The notes: a model not told the origin generated them from the sequence alone. Numbered from the stretch's first letter, positions 1-9,499 are shown. The stretch: 37,547 nt of DNA from Betaproteobacteria bacterium (GCA_005882215.1 VBCK01000087.1:1-37547); one strand, 5' to 3'. Program-made: numbers and translations.

Positions 1-26
1 ATCACGAGCGAAGGAGATCAACCAAC

Positions 27-1277
27 ATGAGTAAGCCACTGGAAGGCATTCGCATCATCGATTTCACCCACGTGCAGGCGGGCCCGGCCTGCACGCAGCT
101 CCTGGCCTGGTTCGGTGCCGACGTGATCAAGGTGGAGCGGCCCGGCTCGGGCGACGTTACGCGAACCCAGCTGCGTGACATTCCGGATGCGGACGCCCTG
201 TACTTCACGATGCTCAACAGCAACAAGAAGTCGCTCACGCTGGACACCAAGAAGCCCGAGGGTAAGAAGGTGCTGGAAAAGCTGATCAAGCGGTCCGATG
301 TGCTGGTCGAGAACTTCGGCCCGGGCGCACTCGATCGGATGGGCTTTACCTGGGAGCGCATCAAGGAACTCAATCCGAAGTTGATCGTCGCTTCCGTCAA
401 GGGCTTCAGCGATGGCCATCACTACGACGACCTGAAGGTCTACGAAAATGTCGCGCAGTGTGCGGGCGGCGCAGCGTCGACCACCGGATTCTGGGACGGC
501 CCGCCCACGGTCAGCGCCGCCGCCCTCGGCGACTCCAACACCGGCATGCACCTGGCGATCGGCATCCTGACCGCGCTGATCGGCCGCGACAAGACCGGCA
601 AAGGCCAGAAGGTAGCGGTGTCGATGCAGGACAGCGTGTTGAACCTGTGCCGGGTCAAGCTGCGCGACCAGCAACGCCTGGAACGGGTGGGATACCTGGA
701 AGAGTATCCGCAATATCCGCACGGCACCTTCAGCGATGTCGTGCCGCGCGGCGGCAACGCGGGCGGCGGAGGTCAGCCGGGCTGGGTCCTGAAGTGCAAA
801 GGCTGGGAAACCGACCCGAACGCCTACATCTATTTCACGATCCAGGGCCACGCGTGGGAACCGATCTGCCGGGCCATCGGCAAGCCCGAATGGATCAACG
901 ATCCCAAGTACAGCACGGCCCAGGCGCGTCAGCCCCACATCGACAGGATCTTCGCCACGATCGAGCAGTGGCTCGCGGACAAGACCAAGTTCGAGGCGGT
1001 CGATATACTGCGCGAGTTCGACATTCCCTGCGCGCCGGTGCTCACGATGAAGGAACTCGCGAACGACCCCTCGCTGCGCGCAAGCGGGACCATCGTCGAG
1101 GTCGACCACAAGGCGCGGGGCAAGTACCTGACCGTCGGCAGCCCGATCAAGTTCTCGGACCTGAAGCCTGAAATCACCGCCTCGCCCCTGCTCGGAGAAC
1201 ACACGGACGAGGTGCTCACCGCCCTGGGCTACAGCAGGGCCGAGATCGCCTCCTTGCGGTCCGAGCAGGCGGTATGA
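27..1277 (+). CDS. frc: Formyl-CoA:oxalate CoA-transferase
   Basis: This class III (CaiB/BaiF) CoA-transferase moves CoA from formyl-CoA to oxalate in the cytoplasm, the activation step of oxalate catabolism before oxalyl-CoA decarboxylase. The 416-residue protein closely follows my memory of Oxalobacter Frc: N-terminal [13 protein letters not shown] (12-24), [33 protein letters not shown], and the catalytic aspartate in ALGDSNTG at residue 169. The flexible glycine loop ([12 protein letters not shown]) that covers the active site is present. A short loop before it is missing compared with the Oxalobacter enzyme, which is normal in many homologues. The start is set by AAGGAG at 11-16, ten bases before the ATG. 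The decarboxylase gene oxc is not in the window and may lie to the left. Other class III transferases are possible, but the match is specific. Confidence 0.93.
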   Translation: MSKPLEGIRIIDFTHVQAGPACTQLLAWFGADVIKVERPGSGDVTRTQLRDIPDADALYFTMLNSNKKSLTLDTKKPEGKKVLEKLIKRSDVLVENFGPGALDRMGFTWERIKELNPKLIVASVKGFSDGHHYDDLKVYENVAQCAGGAASTTGFWDGPPTVSAAALGDSNTGMHLAIGILTALIGRDKTGKGQKVAVSMQDSVLNLCRVKLRDQQRLERVGYLEEYPQYPHGTFSDVVPRGGNAGGGGQPGWVLKCKGWETDPNAYIYFTIQGHAWEPICRAIGKPEWINDPKYSTAQARQPHIDRIFATIEQWLADKTKFEAVDILREFDIPCAPVLTMKELANDPSLRASGTIVEVDHKARGKYLTVGSPIKFSDLKPEITASPLLGEHTDEVLTALGYSRAEIASLRSEQAV

Positions 1278-1305
1278 ACACACGGAGCATCGAGGCAAGC
1301 ACGCA

Positions 1306-1752
1306 GTGGCCGCCGCCATCGACCTGAGCCAGCTGGTGGCGGCCGTGGGCGACGCCATCGTCGTGACCGACGCCAGCGGCGCCATCACGCTGTGGAATCC
1401 CGCGGCCGAGCGCATGTTCGGCTTCCCCGCATCCGAGGCCCTGGGCCGGCCGCTCGATCTGATCATTCCCGAGCGGCTGCGCAATCGGCACTGGGAGGGC
1501 TTTCACAAGACCATGCTGACCGGGCAAACCAAGTACGGTACCGACCTGCTGCGCGTGCCCGCGGTGGACAAGGGCGGGCGCACCCTGTCCATCGCGTTCA
1601 CGGTGGCGCTGCTGCCTGCGGCAGACGGCAAACCGGCTGCCATCGCGGCCGTCATCCGGGATGAAACCAGCCGCTTCAACGAAGAACGCAGCCTGCGCAA
1701 GCGCCTGGCCGAACTCGAAGCGCAGCTTGCGGAGCGCAGCACGGCATCGTGA
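1306..1752 (+). CDS. Stand-alone PAS-domain protein, possible haem sensor
   Basis: A 148-residue cytoplasmic protein made of one PAS domain (about 5-125) and a short charged helix (about 126-146, likely coiled coil), with no kinase, cyclase or DNA-binding output domain. PAS signatures are GDAIVVTDASGAITLWNPAAERMFGF (split across 15-40) and the terminal strand AAVIRDETSRFNEE. LRNRH at 58-62 lies where FixL and E. coli DosP carry their proximal haem histidine (YRSEH and LRPAH), so haem or another cofactor is possible but not shown. The start is a GTG with a weak GAGG upstream, 28 bases after frc, so the two are probably co-transcribed. Its role may be to tie frc expression or activity to a redox or gas signal, which is inference. 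It converges on the fumarase gene with 39 bases between the stops. Confidence 0.8.
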   Translation: MAAAIDLSQLVAAVGDAIVVTDASGAITLWNPAAERMFGFPASEALGRPLDLIIPERLRNRHWEGFHKTMLTGQTKYGTDLLRVPAVDKGGRTLSIAFTVALLPAADGKPAAIAAVIRDETSRFNEERSLRKRLAELEAQLAERSTAS

Positions 1753-1791
1753 ACGCAGACACCGCGCAGGGCGGCTGCCTGCCGGTCGAAA

Positions 1792-3315
1792 TCAGGCCGC
1801 CGCAACCGGAATCTTCCCGATCCGCGCCCTCCATTCCCGCGGCCCGGTCTCGTGCACCGACGTGCCCTGCGAGTCCACGGCCACGGTCACCGGCATGTCC
1901 TTGACCTCGAATTCGTAGATCGCTTCCATCCCCAGATCGGCGAATGCGACCACGCGCGCCGACTTGATCGCCTTGGCCACCAGGTAGGCCGCTCCTCCGA
2001 CCGCCATCAGGTAGGCCGAGCGGTGCTTGCGGATCGCTTCGATCGCGACCGGGCCGCGCTCGGCTTTGCCGATCATCGCCCGTAAACCCGTCCGCGACAG
2101 CATCATCTCGGTGAACGAATCCATCCGGGTCGAGGTGGTCGGGCCCGCCGGGCCGACCACCTCGTCGCGCACCGGATCGACCGGGCCGACGTAGTAGATC
2201 ACCCGATTCTTGAAATCCACCGGCAGCGACTCCCCGCGCGCCAGCAGTTCCTTGATCCGCTTGTGAGCTGCGTCGCGGCCGGTCAGCATGCGCCCGGACA
2301 GCAACAGCGTCTGGCCCGGTTGCCATGACGCCACTTCCTGGCCGTTCAAGGCGTCCAGGTTGACCCGGCGCGATCGTTCGGTATCGGGCTCCCAGTGCAC
2401 CTGGGGCCAGTCGGACAGGGACGGAGGATCCAGGTAGACCGGTCCCGAGCCGTCCAGCACGAAGTGCGCGTGCCGCGTGGCCGCGCAGTTGGGAATCATC
2501 GCGACCGGCTTGCCGGCCGCGTGGGTCGGGTAGGTGTGGATTTTCACGTCCAGCACGGTCGTCAAGCCTCCCAGTCCCTGCGCGCCGATTCCGAGCGCGT
2601 TGACTTTCTCGTACAGCTCGACGCGCAGCTTCTCGACCTCGTCGCGCGGGCCACGGGCGATCAGCTCGGCCATGTCGATCGGATCCATCAGCGACTGCTT
2701 GGCCAGCAGTGCCGCCTTCTCGGCCGTGCCGCCGATGCCGATGCCGAGCATCCCCGGCGGGCACCACCCGGCACCCATCGTCGGCACCGTCGCCAGCACC
2801 CAATCGACGATCGAGTCGCCCGGATTGAGCATCGTCAGCTTGGACTTGTTCTCCGAGCCGCCTCCCTTGGCCGCGACCGTGACTTCGACCTCGTGCCCCG
2901 GCACGAGGTCGACCTGGATCACCGCGGGCGTGTTGTCGCGCGTGTTGCGGCGTGCCCCTTCCGGCGGATCGACGATCGACGCGCGCAGCTTGTTGTCCGG
3001 GTCCAGGTAAGCGCGACGCACGCCCTCGTTGACGGCATCATCCAGCCCACGCTCGAAGCCGTCCCAACGCACGTCCATGCCGACCTTCAGGAATACGTTG
3101 ACGATCCCGGTGTCCTGGCAGATCGGGCGCCGGCCTTCGGCGCACATCCGCGAGTTGGTCAGGATCTGGGCGATCGCGTCGCGCGCCGCGGGCGAGGCCT
3201 CGGCCTCGAAAGCGCGCCCGAGCGAACGGATGTAATCGACCGGGTGGAAATAGCTGATGTACTGCAGCGCCGCGGCGACGCTTTCGACCAGGTCGTCCTT
3301 CCGTATCGTGCTCAT
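1792..3315 (-). CDS. fumA: Fumarate hydratase class I (4Fe-4S)
   Basis: Class I fumarases hydrate fumarate to malate in the TCA cycle using an oxygen-sensitive 4Fe-4S cluster. The 507-residue single-chain protein carries both family domains in order. The three expected cluster cysteines are visible: C66 in PICQDTG, C185 in GAGWCPPGMLGIGIGG and C277 in IPNCAATRH. The C-terminal domain contains YYVGPVDPVRDEVVGPAGPTTS (two parts), SRTGLRAMIGKAERG and the ending REWRARIGKIPV. The ATG is preceded by a strong GGAGGT at minus-strand spacing seven (complement ACCTCC at 3323-3328). The SD region lies inside a 7-bp inverted repeat described separately. A minus-strand TAGAAT (complement at 3342-3347) could be its -10. 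The closest alternative is another class I hydro-lyase such as tartrate dehydratase, but the full-length fused form favours fumarase. Confidence 0.95.
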   Translation of the reverse strand: MSTIRKDDLVESVAAALQYISYFHPVDYIRSLGRAFEAEASPAARDAIAQILTNSRMCAEGRRPICQDTGIVNVFLKVGMDVRWDGFERGLDDAVNEGVRRAYLDPDNKLRASIVDPPEGARRNTRDNTPAVIQVDLVPGHEVEVTVAAKGGGSENKSKLTMLNPGDSIVDWVLATVPTMGAGWCPPGMLGIGIGGTAEKAALLAKQSLMDPIDMAELIARGPRDEVEKLRVELYEKVNALGIGAQGLGGLTTVLDVKIHTYPTHAAGKPVAMIPNCAATRHAHFVLDGSGPVYLDPPSLSDWPQVHWEPDTERSRRVNLDALNGQEVASWQPGQTLLLSGRMLTGRDAAHKRIKELLARGESLPVDFKNRVIYYVGPVDPVRDEVVGPAGPTTSTRMDSFTEMMLSRTGLRAMIGKAERGPVAIEAIRKHRSAYLMAVGGAAYLVAKAIKSARVVAFADLGMEAIYEFEVKDMPVTVAVDSQGTSVHETGPREWRARIGKIPVAAA

Positions 3316-3320
3316 TGCGG

Positions 3321-3342
3321 TGACCTCCGTGCTCTGAGGTCA
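3321..3342. promoter_or_regulatory. Inverted repeat over the fumarase ribosome-binding site
   Basis: TGACCTC (3321-3327) and GAGGTCA (3336-3342) form a perfect 7-bp inverted repeat with an 8-base spacer. One arm contains the fumarase Shine-Dalgarno sequence, and the other abuts a minus-strand -10-like TAGAAT (3342-3347). It could be an operator, or an RNA hairpin hiding the ribosome site if transcription begins further upstream. Confidence 0.5.
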
Positions 3343-3377
3343 TTCTAACGAGGCCCGATCGGGCCCGCGCTGCGGCC

Positions 3378-3405
3378 CTTGAAATGGCGCGCGGCGCCCC
3401 AATGT
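3378..3405 (+). promoter_or_regulatory. Sigma-32-type heat-shock promoter of htpX
   Basis: CTTGAAA at 3378-3384 is followed after 13 bases by CCCAATGT (3398-3405). The heat-shock sigma consensus is CTTGAAA, 11-16 bases, CCCCATnT, so the -35 is perfect and the -10 differs at one fixed base. It predicts a start near 3412 and a leader of about 105 bases before htpX. HtpX is heat-induced in other proteobacteria. Confidence 0.65.
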
Positions 3406-3518
3406 GCCGACCCGGGTCGCTGTTTCTTCCGCAGCGGCGGCCGGCCGGGCCGCGATGGCGCGTCATGCGGCTGAAGTAGACTGCGGAGTGTCCTTTTCGA
3501 ACTACAGGTGAAATAACT

Positions 3519-4397
3519 ATGAAGCGTATCGCTCTGTTCGTCATCACGAACCTTGCGATTGTGGTCATGCTGGGCATCGTCGCCAGCGTTCTGGGAGTGG
3601 ATCGCTTTTTGACCGCCCAGGGCCTGGATCTGGGCTTGTTGCTGGGTTTTGCCGCCGTGATCGGCTTTGGCGGCGCGTTTTTGTCGCTGCTGATCAGCAA
3701 GCCGATGGCCAAGATCAGCACCGGGGCGCGCACGATCAAGCAGCCGGCCAATGCGATGGAGGCCTGGCTGCTCGACACCGTCCGGCACCACACACAAAAG
3801 GCCGGACTGGCGATGCCCGAGGTGGCGATCTACGAGGGCGAGCCCAATGCGTTCGCAACCGGGGCGTTCAGGAACAGCGCCCTGGTGGCGGTCTCCACCG
3901 GTCTGTTGCAGACGATGAGCAAGGAAGAGGTGGATGCCGTCCTCGGGCACGAGGTCACGCACATCGCCAACGGCGACATGGTGACGATGACGCTGCTGCA
4001 GGGGGTGTTGAACACCTTCGTCGTATTCCTGTCCCGGGCACTCGCCTACGTGATCGACCGGATGATCCTGCGCAACGAGGGCGAGGGGCCGGGTATCGGC
4101 TACTTTGCCACCTCGATAGTCCTGAACATCGTGTTCGGATTGCTGGCCGGCATCGTCGTGGCCTGGTTCTCGCGTCGGCGCGAATTCCGCGCGGACGCCG
4201 GCTCGGCGCAGATCCTGGGCACGCCCCGCCCGATGATCAGCGCGCTGCAACGGCTCGGGGGCCTGGAGCCGGGCGAGCTGCCGCGCCAGATCAGCGCGTT
4301 CGGCATCAACGGCAGGACAGGCGGCCTTGGCATGCTGTTCGCCAGCCATCCGCCGATCGAGGAGCGGATCGCGGCGCTGCGCGCGCTCGGGAACTGA
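3519..4397 (+). CDS. htpX: Protease HtpX (M48 membrane zinc metalloprotease)
   Basis: HtpX is an inner-membrane zinc protease that degrades damaged membrane proteins together with FtsH. The 292-residue length is typical. Two N-terminal membrane segments (about 4-26 and 35-60) precede the catalytic domain. HEVTH (144-148) supplies two zinc ligands and the catalytic glutamate. E222 in [12 protein letters not shown] fits the third ligand. Two further hydrophobic stretches (about 156-182 and 194-217) flank the loop between them. The C-terminal motif [15 protein letters not shown] is conserved in the family. The ATG is preceded by CTACAGGTG, giving a weak AGG-type ribosome site. The gene stands alone behind a sigma-32-like promoter and its stop directly abuts the stop of the convergent MATE gene. 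Confidence 0.96.
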   Translation: MKRIALFVITNLAIVVMLGIVASVLGVDRFLTAQGLDLGLLLGFAAVIGFGGAFLSLLISKPMAKISTGARTIKQPANAMEAWLLDTVRHHTQKAGLAMPEVAIYEGEPNAFATGAFRNSALVAVSTGLLQTMSKEEVDAVLGHEVTHIANGDMVTMTLLQGVLNTFVVFLSRALAYVIDRMILRNEGEGPGIGYFATSIVLNIVFGLLAGIVVAWFSRRREFRADAGSAQILGTPRPMISALQRLGGLEPGELPRQISAFGINGRTGGLGMLFASHPPIEERIAALRALGN

Positions 4398-5792
4398 TCA
4401 GGGCGCGAGAAGGCGCGGCGGGTCCGCGTCGATGTGCCGGCGCGACACGTACAGCGTCAACGACACCAGGCAAACGGCCGCCACGCTCAGCCCCGCGAGC
4501 GCGGCGGTCCACAAGCCGACCGCGCCGAGCGCCGGCACCGAGAACAGGCCCCGGTAGGCCAGCCAGTAGCCGCCTCCGAGGCCGATCCCCCACAGGCTGA
4601 CTCCGTAGATCAGCATCGGAGCCAGCGTCACCTTGTATCCGCGCAGCACGAAAACGCTGACGCCCTGCAGCGCGTCGAAGGTATGGAACGCCGCGGCCAG
4701 CCCGATCAGCCGGCGCGCCGCTGCGGCGACCTGCGGGTCCGTCGTGTAGGCCGCGATGATCGGTTCGCGCGCGAGCCAGGTCAGCAGCGCCAGCGTCAGT
4801 CCACCGGCCCCAGCCAGCCGCAAGGCGTGAACGCTCAGCGCCCGCGCCCGGCGCGGGTTGCGCGCTCCCAGCGCCTGTGCGACCAGGGCGCTGGCCGCGA
4901 ATCCGGTCGACAGCGGCACCATGAACAGGATCGCTGCGATATTGCCGACGATCTGGTGGCCCGACAGCGTGGCGGGGCCCAGGCGCGCGATCAGCACGGC
5001 CATCAGCGTGAACGACGTCACCTCGAACAGCGTCGACAATCCGGCCGGAACGCCGATCCGCAGCAGATCCTTCTGCAGCTGCCATTGGGGCAGGGCCGAT
5101 CGCCGTTCGGCGCCGTGGTGGAACGGCTTGAAGTACGGATGCCAGCGCCAGACCGCCAGTCCCAGAGCAAAGGTCAGCCACGACTGGCAGGCGGTCGCCA
5201 CCGCGCAGCCGGCTCCGCCCAGTGCAGGTACCGGGCCCGCTCCCCAGATGAACAGCGCGTTCAGCGGGATTTTCAGCAGCAACGCGGTCAGGTTGATCGC
5301 CATCGTGAACTGCGGCCGCGATAGCGCTGAATTCAAGGTCACGAATACGCGTGTTCCGAGCGCTCCCGGAAGCCCGAAGGCGGCCGCAGCCAGGTAGGCG
5401 CTGGTGACATGCGCCACGTCGGCGCCCGGCCCGGCCATCCGGATCCACGGGTCGTGCCAGACCAGGGCAGCGCACCCGGGCAGCGACAGGAACGCGGCCA
5501 GCCAGATCGCCTGGTGCACGTCGCGGCCGACATGATCGGCTCGGCCGGCACCGAAGTGATGGCCGGCGATCGGTCCCAGTGCGGACAACACACCGATCAT
5601 CGCGATCGCGATCGACACGTACAGGTTGGTTCCGAGCGCGACGCCGGCCAGCTGCACGGGCGACAGTCGGCCCGCCATCGCGGTGTCGATCGTGAAATTC
5701 AGGATGAACGCGAGCTGGGCCACGAGCATCGGCCAGGCCTGCCCCAGGATGGCGCCGCTCGCCGGCACGCGTGATTCGGTCGCCTCGCTCAC
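4398..5792 (-). CDS. MATE-family multidrug/sodium antiporter
   Basis: This 464-residue inner-membrane protein has the twelve-helix, two-repeat layout of MATE (multidrug and toxic compound extrusion) exporters, which expel cationic or aromatic compounds in exchange for sodium or protons. The N-terminal lobe has QAWPMLVAQLAFILNFTIDT and GRLSPVQLAGVALGTNL. The C-terminal lobe has LRIGVPAGLSTLFEVTSF and LGPATLSGHQIVGN, both typical of the NorM subfamily. Substrates cannot be read from the sequence. It lies on the minus strand 31 bases downstream of the broken glycosyltransferase, so it may be read from the rpmE2-side transcripts or its own promoter. Its stop codon touches that of htpX, leaving no room for a terminator between the convergent genes. 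Confidence 0.93.
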   Translation of the reverse strand: MSEATESRVPASGAILGQAWPMLVAQLAFILNFTIDTAMAGRLSPVQLAGVALGTNLYVSIAIAMIGVLSALGPIAGHHFGAGRADHVGRDVHQAIWLAAFLSLPGCAALVWHDPWIRMAGPGADVAHVTSAYLAAAAFGLPGALGTRVFVTLNSALSRPQFTMAINLTALLLKIPLNALFIWGAGPVPALGGAGCAVATACQSWLTFALGLAVWRWHPYFKPFHHGAERRSALPQWQLQKDLLRIGVPAGLSTLFEVTSFTLMAVLIARLGPATLSGHQIVGNIAAILFMVPLSTGFAASALVAQALGARNPRRARALSVHALRLAGAGGLTLALLTWLAREPIIAAYTTDPQVAAAARRLIGLAAAFHTFDALQGVSVFVLRGYKVTLAPMLIYGVSLWGIGLGGGYWLAYRGLFSVPALGAVGLWTAALAGLSVAAVCLVSLTLYVSRRHIDADPPRLLAP

Positions 5793-5823
5793 CGGGCAGG
5801 GGCGCGGATGCCTTGTTCCGATT

Positions 5824-7285
5824 TCAGGGCGCAGGCTGCGCCAGTCGCCACAGCCGCCAGGACTCGTCGGCGCGTGTCGGGCGCTGGCCCTCCCACACCA
5901 GGTCCCACGAGCCGGCCGGGTCGAGCGGCGGTGGCGCTGCGCCGGATCGGCGGTACTGCGGCTGCAGTGCCAGCCGGCATGCGCTGCTGCCGCCGTCGGG
6001 GGCGAAATGCACGTTACCGTAAAACGCGATTACCGCACGCATCGACGGCGACACGCCGGCCGCGACCACGCACTCGCCCGCCGGTACCTTCTGCCCGATC
6101 TGCCGGGCCAGCACACGGTAGCTGCGGTTGTAATCGGCGGCGGGCAGAAACAATGTCACCGCGACCAGCCACAGCGCCGTCATGCCGGCGGCCGACAGAA
6201 ACGCGCCCCGCCACAGCAGGGCCGGACGGCGGCGCACGCGCCAGACGATCAGCGCGACCCACAGCCCGGTGACCGCCAGCGCGAGCACCAGCGGAAGCAT
6301 GCTGTTGCCGGGCCTGTGGCCGGGAATCAGACGCAGCACCGAAGCGGCCATCGCGCGCGGCGACCCGGTGATCAGCGCCAGGAAATAGGCCCACACGAAC
6401 GCGATGAACAGCGTATAGGCCGCGATCGCAAACCAGTCGAACCATTGCTCGAGCGTGCGTCGCAGCGTCGGAAATCCGAACGCCGCCAGCACGGCCAGCG
6501 GGGCGATCGTCAGCACGAGCTTGGATTCGTCCAGCGGCGCCGCAGCGCCAAGCGCCAGAGCGAGCCCGGCCAGTACGGAGGCGGGAAGCGCGATATGCGC
6601 GGCGCCCAGGTGGCGCCGCCACGCGTACAGCGACCACGCGGCCAGGGGCCAGAGCGGCCAGACGTACCAGCTCGCGTTGCGCAGCAGCCAGATGCCGTCG
6701 CCGCGCGTCAACGGTGCGGCCGTGGACCCAAGTGTGTGCAGCCAGCGCAAGCCCAGCGGGCCGGACCCATCCGGCAGCTTCCACAGCGCCACCGCGGCCG
6801 CAAGTCCCAGCGCGCACGCGGTGCACACCGACATGGCCAGCCAGCGCCGACGGCAGCTCGTGCAAAGCGCCAGCCCCAGAATGCAGCCGGCCAGCAGGCC
6901 GGCCGCCAGCAGCGGACCGCGGCTCAGGGCCAGTGCCGCCGCGCACAAGCCGGTCAACGCCGCTCCGACCACGGGCCGCTCCGATGCGACCGACAGGCCG
7001 TACAGCGCCACCGCCACGATCGCGATGGAGACCGTGTCGCCGCTGGTCACATGCAGCGTGACCAGAATGCCCAGCGTGCTGACGAACATCAGCACCGCGA
7101 TCGGTGCCGTGCGCCATGGTCCACATGCGCCCGAACGCGGAGGCATCCTCCGGCCACAGGTCGCGGCCGAAAACGCCAGGCAGCGCAAACGCCGCCAGCA
7201 GCATCAACAGCGCCAGACGCGGCAGCGCGACCGCCGCTTCGGCCGACAGGCGGGAAGGTGTCGGGCGATCGCGATCGAAGTTCAT
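5824..7285 (-). pseudogene. Broken membrane glycosyltransferase (GT39/ArnT-like), internal deletion with frameshift
   Basis: Two reading frames make one recognisable protein. The first, from the ATG at 7285, encodes about 60 residues: a charged N-terminus, one membrane helix (LPRLALLMLLAAFALPG) and the lumenal start GRDLWPEDASAFGRMWTMAHG. It then continues into nonsense near 7105-7110. The second frame picks up at about 7105 with IAVLMFVSTLGILVTLHV and runs about 425 residues through many membrane segments and a C-terminal soluble domain to the stop at 5824. The join is abrupt, and the region expected next in GT39/ArnT-like lipid-linked sugar transferases (first catalytic loop and the next helices) is missing. 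I estimate about 100 lost residues from memory of the family's length. The remaining 454-residue frame could be made from an internal start but would lack the catalytic loop. A sequencing or assembly error is an alternative. Confidence 0.65.
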
Positions 7286-7292
7286 CGGAGCC

Positions 7293-7315
7293 AAAAAAAA
7301 GAGGCAGCCGCTGCC
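7293..7315 (-). terminator. Intrinsic terminator after rpmE2
   Basis: On the minus strand a GGCAG/CTGCC stem with a three-base loop (7303-7315) is followed by eight T residues (complement A-run at 7293-7300). It lies between the rpmE2 stop and the start of the glycosyltransferase, so it should limit read-through into that gene. Confidence 0.65.
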
Positions 7316-7354
7316 GCCCCTGTTTTTCCGGCACGCCGCAAGACCGGGAGCGGC

Positions 7355-7657
7355 TTACCTGCGCTTGCTCTTGGCCGCCGAGGCCTGAGCGGCCGCGGCA
7401 TTGACCGCCTCGGTCTTGGCGGCAAACTTCTGGCGGAACTTCTCGACGCGCCCGGCTTCCACGATCCGGGTTTGCGCGCCGGTGTAGAACGGATGGGACT
7501 CGGAGGACGTGTCCAGCTTGAACAGGGGGTACTCCTTGCCGTCCTTCCAGGTGGTCTTCTCCCGGGTTTGAACCGTCGACCGGGTCACGAACGAGAAGTC
7601 GTTGGATACGTCCAGGAACACGACTTCCCGGTAATCGGGGTGGATGCCGGATTTCAT
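7355..7657 (-). CDS. rpmE2: 50S ribosomal protein L31 type B
   Basis: A component of the large ribosomal subunit that bridges to the 30S head. The 100-residue product begins [20 protein letters not shown] and contains [21 protein letters not shown] and SHPFYTGAQ, the hallmarks of the zinc-independent (C-minus) L31B paralogue. It has no cysteine at all, so it cannot hold the zinc of the standard L31. Such proteins often replace zinc L31 under zinc shortage. The Ala/Lys-rich tail after about residue 85 is longer than the usual 80-90 residues. The ATG at 7657 follows an AGGT. A minus-strand TAAAAT (complement at 7694-7699) may be its -10. It lies just downstream of rho, a common arrangement. Confidence 0.95.
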   Translation of the reverse strand: MKSGIHPDYREVVFLDVSNDFSFVTRSTVQTREKTTWKDGKEYPLFKLDTSSESHPFYTGAQTRIVEAGRVEKFRQKFAAKTEAVNAAAAQASAAKSKRR

Positions 7658-7750
7658 GATGTCGACCTGAGAATTGAATTTGTTGTGCTGCGCATTTTAC
7701 CACCGAGGCCGGGCTCGCCCTGCGTAGCCGGCGCAGCCTGCGAAGCAGGG

Positions 7751-9013
7751 TCAGCCGCCTCGCCGCATCATGTCGAAGAATTCCGCGTTGTTCTTGGTCT
7801 GCTTCATCTTGTCCAGCAGGAACTCCATCGCCTCGATCTCGTCCATCCCGAACAGCAGCTTGCGCAGGATCCACACCTTCTGCAGCACGTCGGGCTTCAG
7901 CAGCAGCTCCTCGCGGCGCGTTCCCGAGCGGTTCACGTTGATCGACGGATAGACGCGCTTCTCGGCCAGCCGCCGCTCCATGTGGATTTCCATGTTGCCG
8001 GTGCCCTTGAACTCTTCGTAGATCACGTCGTCCATCCGCGAGCCGGTGTCGATCAGCGCCGTGGCGATGATCGTCAGCGAGCCGCCTTCCTCGATGTTGC
8101 GGGCCGCGCCGAAGAAGCGCTTCGGGCGCTGCAGCGCGTTGGCGTCGACACCGCCGGTGAGCACCTTGCCGGACGCGGGCACCACCGTGTTGTAGGCGCG
8201 CGCCAGCCGCGTGATCGAATCGAGCAGGATCACCACGTCGTTCTTGGACTCGGTCAGCCGCTTGGCCTTCTCGATCACCATTTCAGCCACCTGCACGTGG
8301 CGGGCGGCCGGCTCGTCGAAGGTCGACGCCACGACCTCGCCGCGCACCGACCGCTGCATTTCGGTGACTTCCTCGGGCCGCTCGTCGATCAGCAGCACGA
8401 TCAGGATCACGTCCGGATGATTTGCGGCGACCGCGTGCGCCAGGTGCTGCAGCATCACCGTCTTGCCGGACTTCGGGCTCGACACGAGCAATCCGCGCTG
8501 GCCCTTGCCGATCGGCGCGATGATGTCGATCAGCCGGCCGGTGATGTTTTCATCGCCGCGCATGTCCCGCTCCAGCTGCAGCGGCTTGTCGGGAAACAGC
8601 GGCGTCAGGTTCTCGAACAGGATCCGGTGCTTGGTCGAGTCCGGCGTCTGCCCGTTGACCTTGTCGACCTTCACCAGCGCGAAATAGCGCTCGCCGTCCT
8701 TCGGCGTGCGGACCTCACCCTCGATCGAGTCGCCCGTGTGCAGCGTGAAGCGGCGGATCTGCGACGGCGAGATGTAGATGTCGTCGGTGCTGGCCAGGTA
8801 CGACGTCTCGGGCGAGCGCAGGAAGCCGAACCCGTCGGGCAGCACCTCCAGGGTCCCGTCCCCGAAAATCGGCTCGCCCGACTTGGCGCGCTTCTTCAGG
8901 ATCGCGAACATCAATTCCTGCTTGCGCATCCGGTTGGCGTTGTCGATTTCCAGACCGGCGGCCATTTCAAGCAGCGCGGACACGTGGAGCGCTTTGAGTT
9001 CGGAAAGTTGCAT
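7751..9013 (-). CDS. rho: Transcription termination factor Rho
   Basis: Rho is the hexameric RNA helicase that ends transcription at unstructured C-rich RNA. The 420-residue length and all domains are standard: N-terminal helical domain (1-45), the cold-shock-like RNA-binding fold with RNP1 [16 protein letters not shown] (51-66), Walker A SSPKSGKT (178-185), Walker [18 protein letters not shown], and the C-terminal [17 protein letters not shown]. It lies between trxA (162 bases upstream) and rpmE2 on the same strand, a common order in betaproteobacteria. The leader from 9014 to 9175 is long enough for the autoregulation usual for rho, though no specific element is provable. The ATG at 9013 follows a purine stretch (complement of TGGAGGGGTC lies on the opposite strand), so the ribosome site is not strong. 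Confidence 0.97.
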   Translation of the reverse strand: MQLSELKALHVSALLEMAAGLEIDNANRMRKQELMFAILKKRAKSGEPIFGDGTLEVLPDGFGFLRSPETSYLASTDDIYISPSQIRRFTLHTGDSIEGEVRTPKDGERYFALVKVDKVNGQTPDSTKHRILFENLTPLFPDKPLQLERDMRGDENITGRLIDIIAPIGKGQRGLLVSSPKSGKTVMLQHLAHAVAANHPDVILIVLLIDERPEEVTEMQRSVRGEVVASTFDEPAARHVQVAEMVIEKAKRLTESKNDVVILLDSITRLARAYNTVVPASGKVLTGGVDANALQRPKRFFGAARNIEEGGSLTIIATALIDTGSRMDDVIYEEFKGTGNMEIHMERRLAEKRVYPSINVNRSGTRREELLLKPDVLQKVWILRKLLFGMDEIEAMEFLLDKMKQTKNNAEFFDMMRRGG

Positions 9014-9144
9014 GGAGGGGTCTATCGGGAAGGTTGACTGTCGGAGGGGTGTTTGTCGCGAGGATTGCGGTTGAACGGGCGCGCGGGATTTGCGCCGGAG
9101 GGTTGCAGCGGACCGGGCGACCTGCGGGCCCGCGAGGATGCGGC

Positions 9145-9162
9145 GGGCGGCCCTTGCCGCCC
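9145..9162. repeat. GC-rich inverted repeat between trxA and rho
   Basis: GGGCGGC (9145-9151) and GCCGCCC (9156-9162) make a 7-bp stem with a four-base loop, 14 bases past the trxA stop. No T-run follows on the minus strand, so it is not a classical intrinsic terminator. It could protect the trxA message end or act as a pause site in the rho leader. Confidence 0.5.
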
Positions 9163-9175
9163 GTCGCGACCAACT

Positions 9176-9499
9176 TTAGAGATTACTGTCGATAAAAGCG
9201 ACCAGCTCAGGTTTCTTCAGTTGACCAACCCGCGTTCCGACCACGGTTCCGTTCTTGAACAGCATCAAGGTCGGGATGCCGCGAATGCCGTACTTGGCCG
9301 GGGTGGCCTGATTCTCGTCCACGTTGACCTTGGCCACGGTCAATCGTCCGTCGTAGTCGTTGGCGATCTCCGCCACCAGCGGCGCGATGGCGCGGCACGG
9401 GCCGCACCATTCCGCCCAGTAGTCAACCAGCACCGGGCCGGACGCCTTCAATACATCCAGGTCGAACGAAGCGTCACTGACGTACTTGATTTCACTCAT
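9176..9499 (-). CDS. trxA: Thioredoxin 1
   Basis: The 107-residue cytoplasmic dithiol carrier reduces disulfides in ribonucleotide reductase, PAPS reductase, methionine sulfoxide reductases and others, and is recharged by thioredoxin reductase. The redox motif WCGPC is at 31-35 within [16 protein letters not shown], and the cis-proline loop [11 protein letters not shown] is at 71-81. The ATG at 9499 follows AGGA. The long upstream extension of this frame is antisense to the addB-like gene and is not real. It is the first gene of the minus-strand trxA-rho-rpmE2 group and diverges from addB across a 231-base spacer. Confidence 0.97.
   Translation of the reverse strand: MSEIKYVSDASFDLDVLKASGPVLVDYWAEWCGPCRAIAPLVAEIANDYDGRLTVAKVNVDENQATPAKYGIRGIPTLMLFKNGTVVGTRVGQLKKPELVAFIDSNL

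Noticed and set aside
1274..1327. A 17-codon frame starting ATGA over the frc stop.
   Set aside because: Out of frame with the PAS gene and without similarity. It may help ribosome re-initiation but is not supported as a gene.
7103..7388. Plus-strand frames over rpmE2 and the glycosyltransferase start.
   Set aside because: Arg/Ser/Ala-rich shadow frames without ribosome sites or domains.
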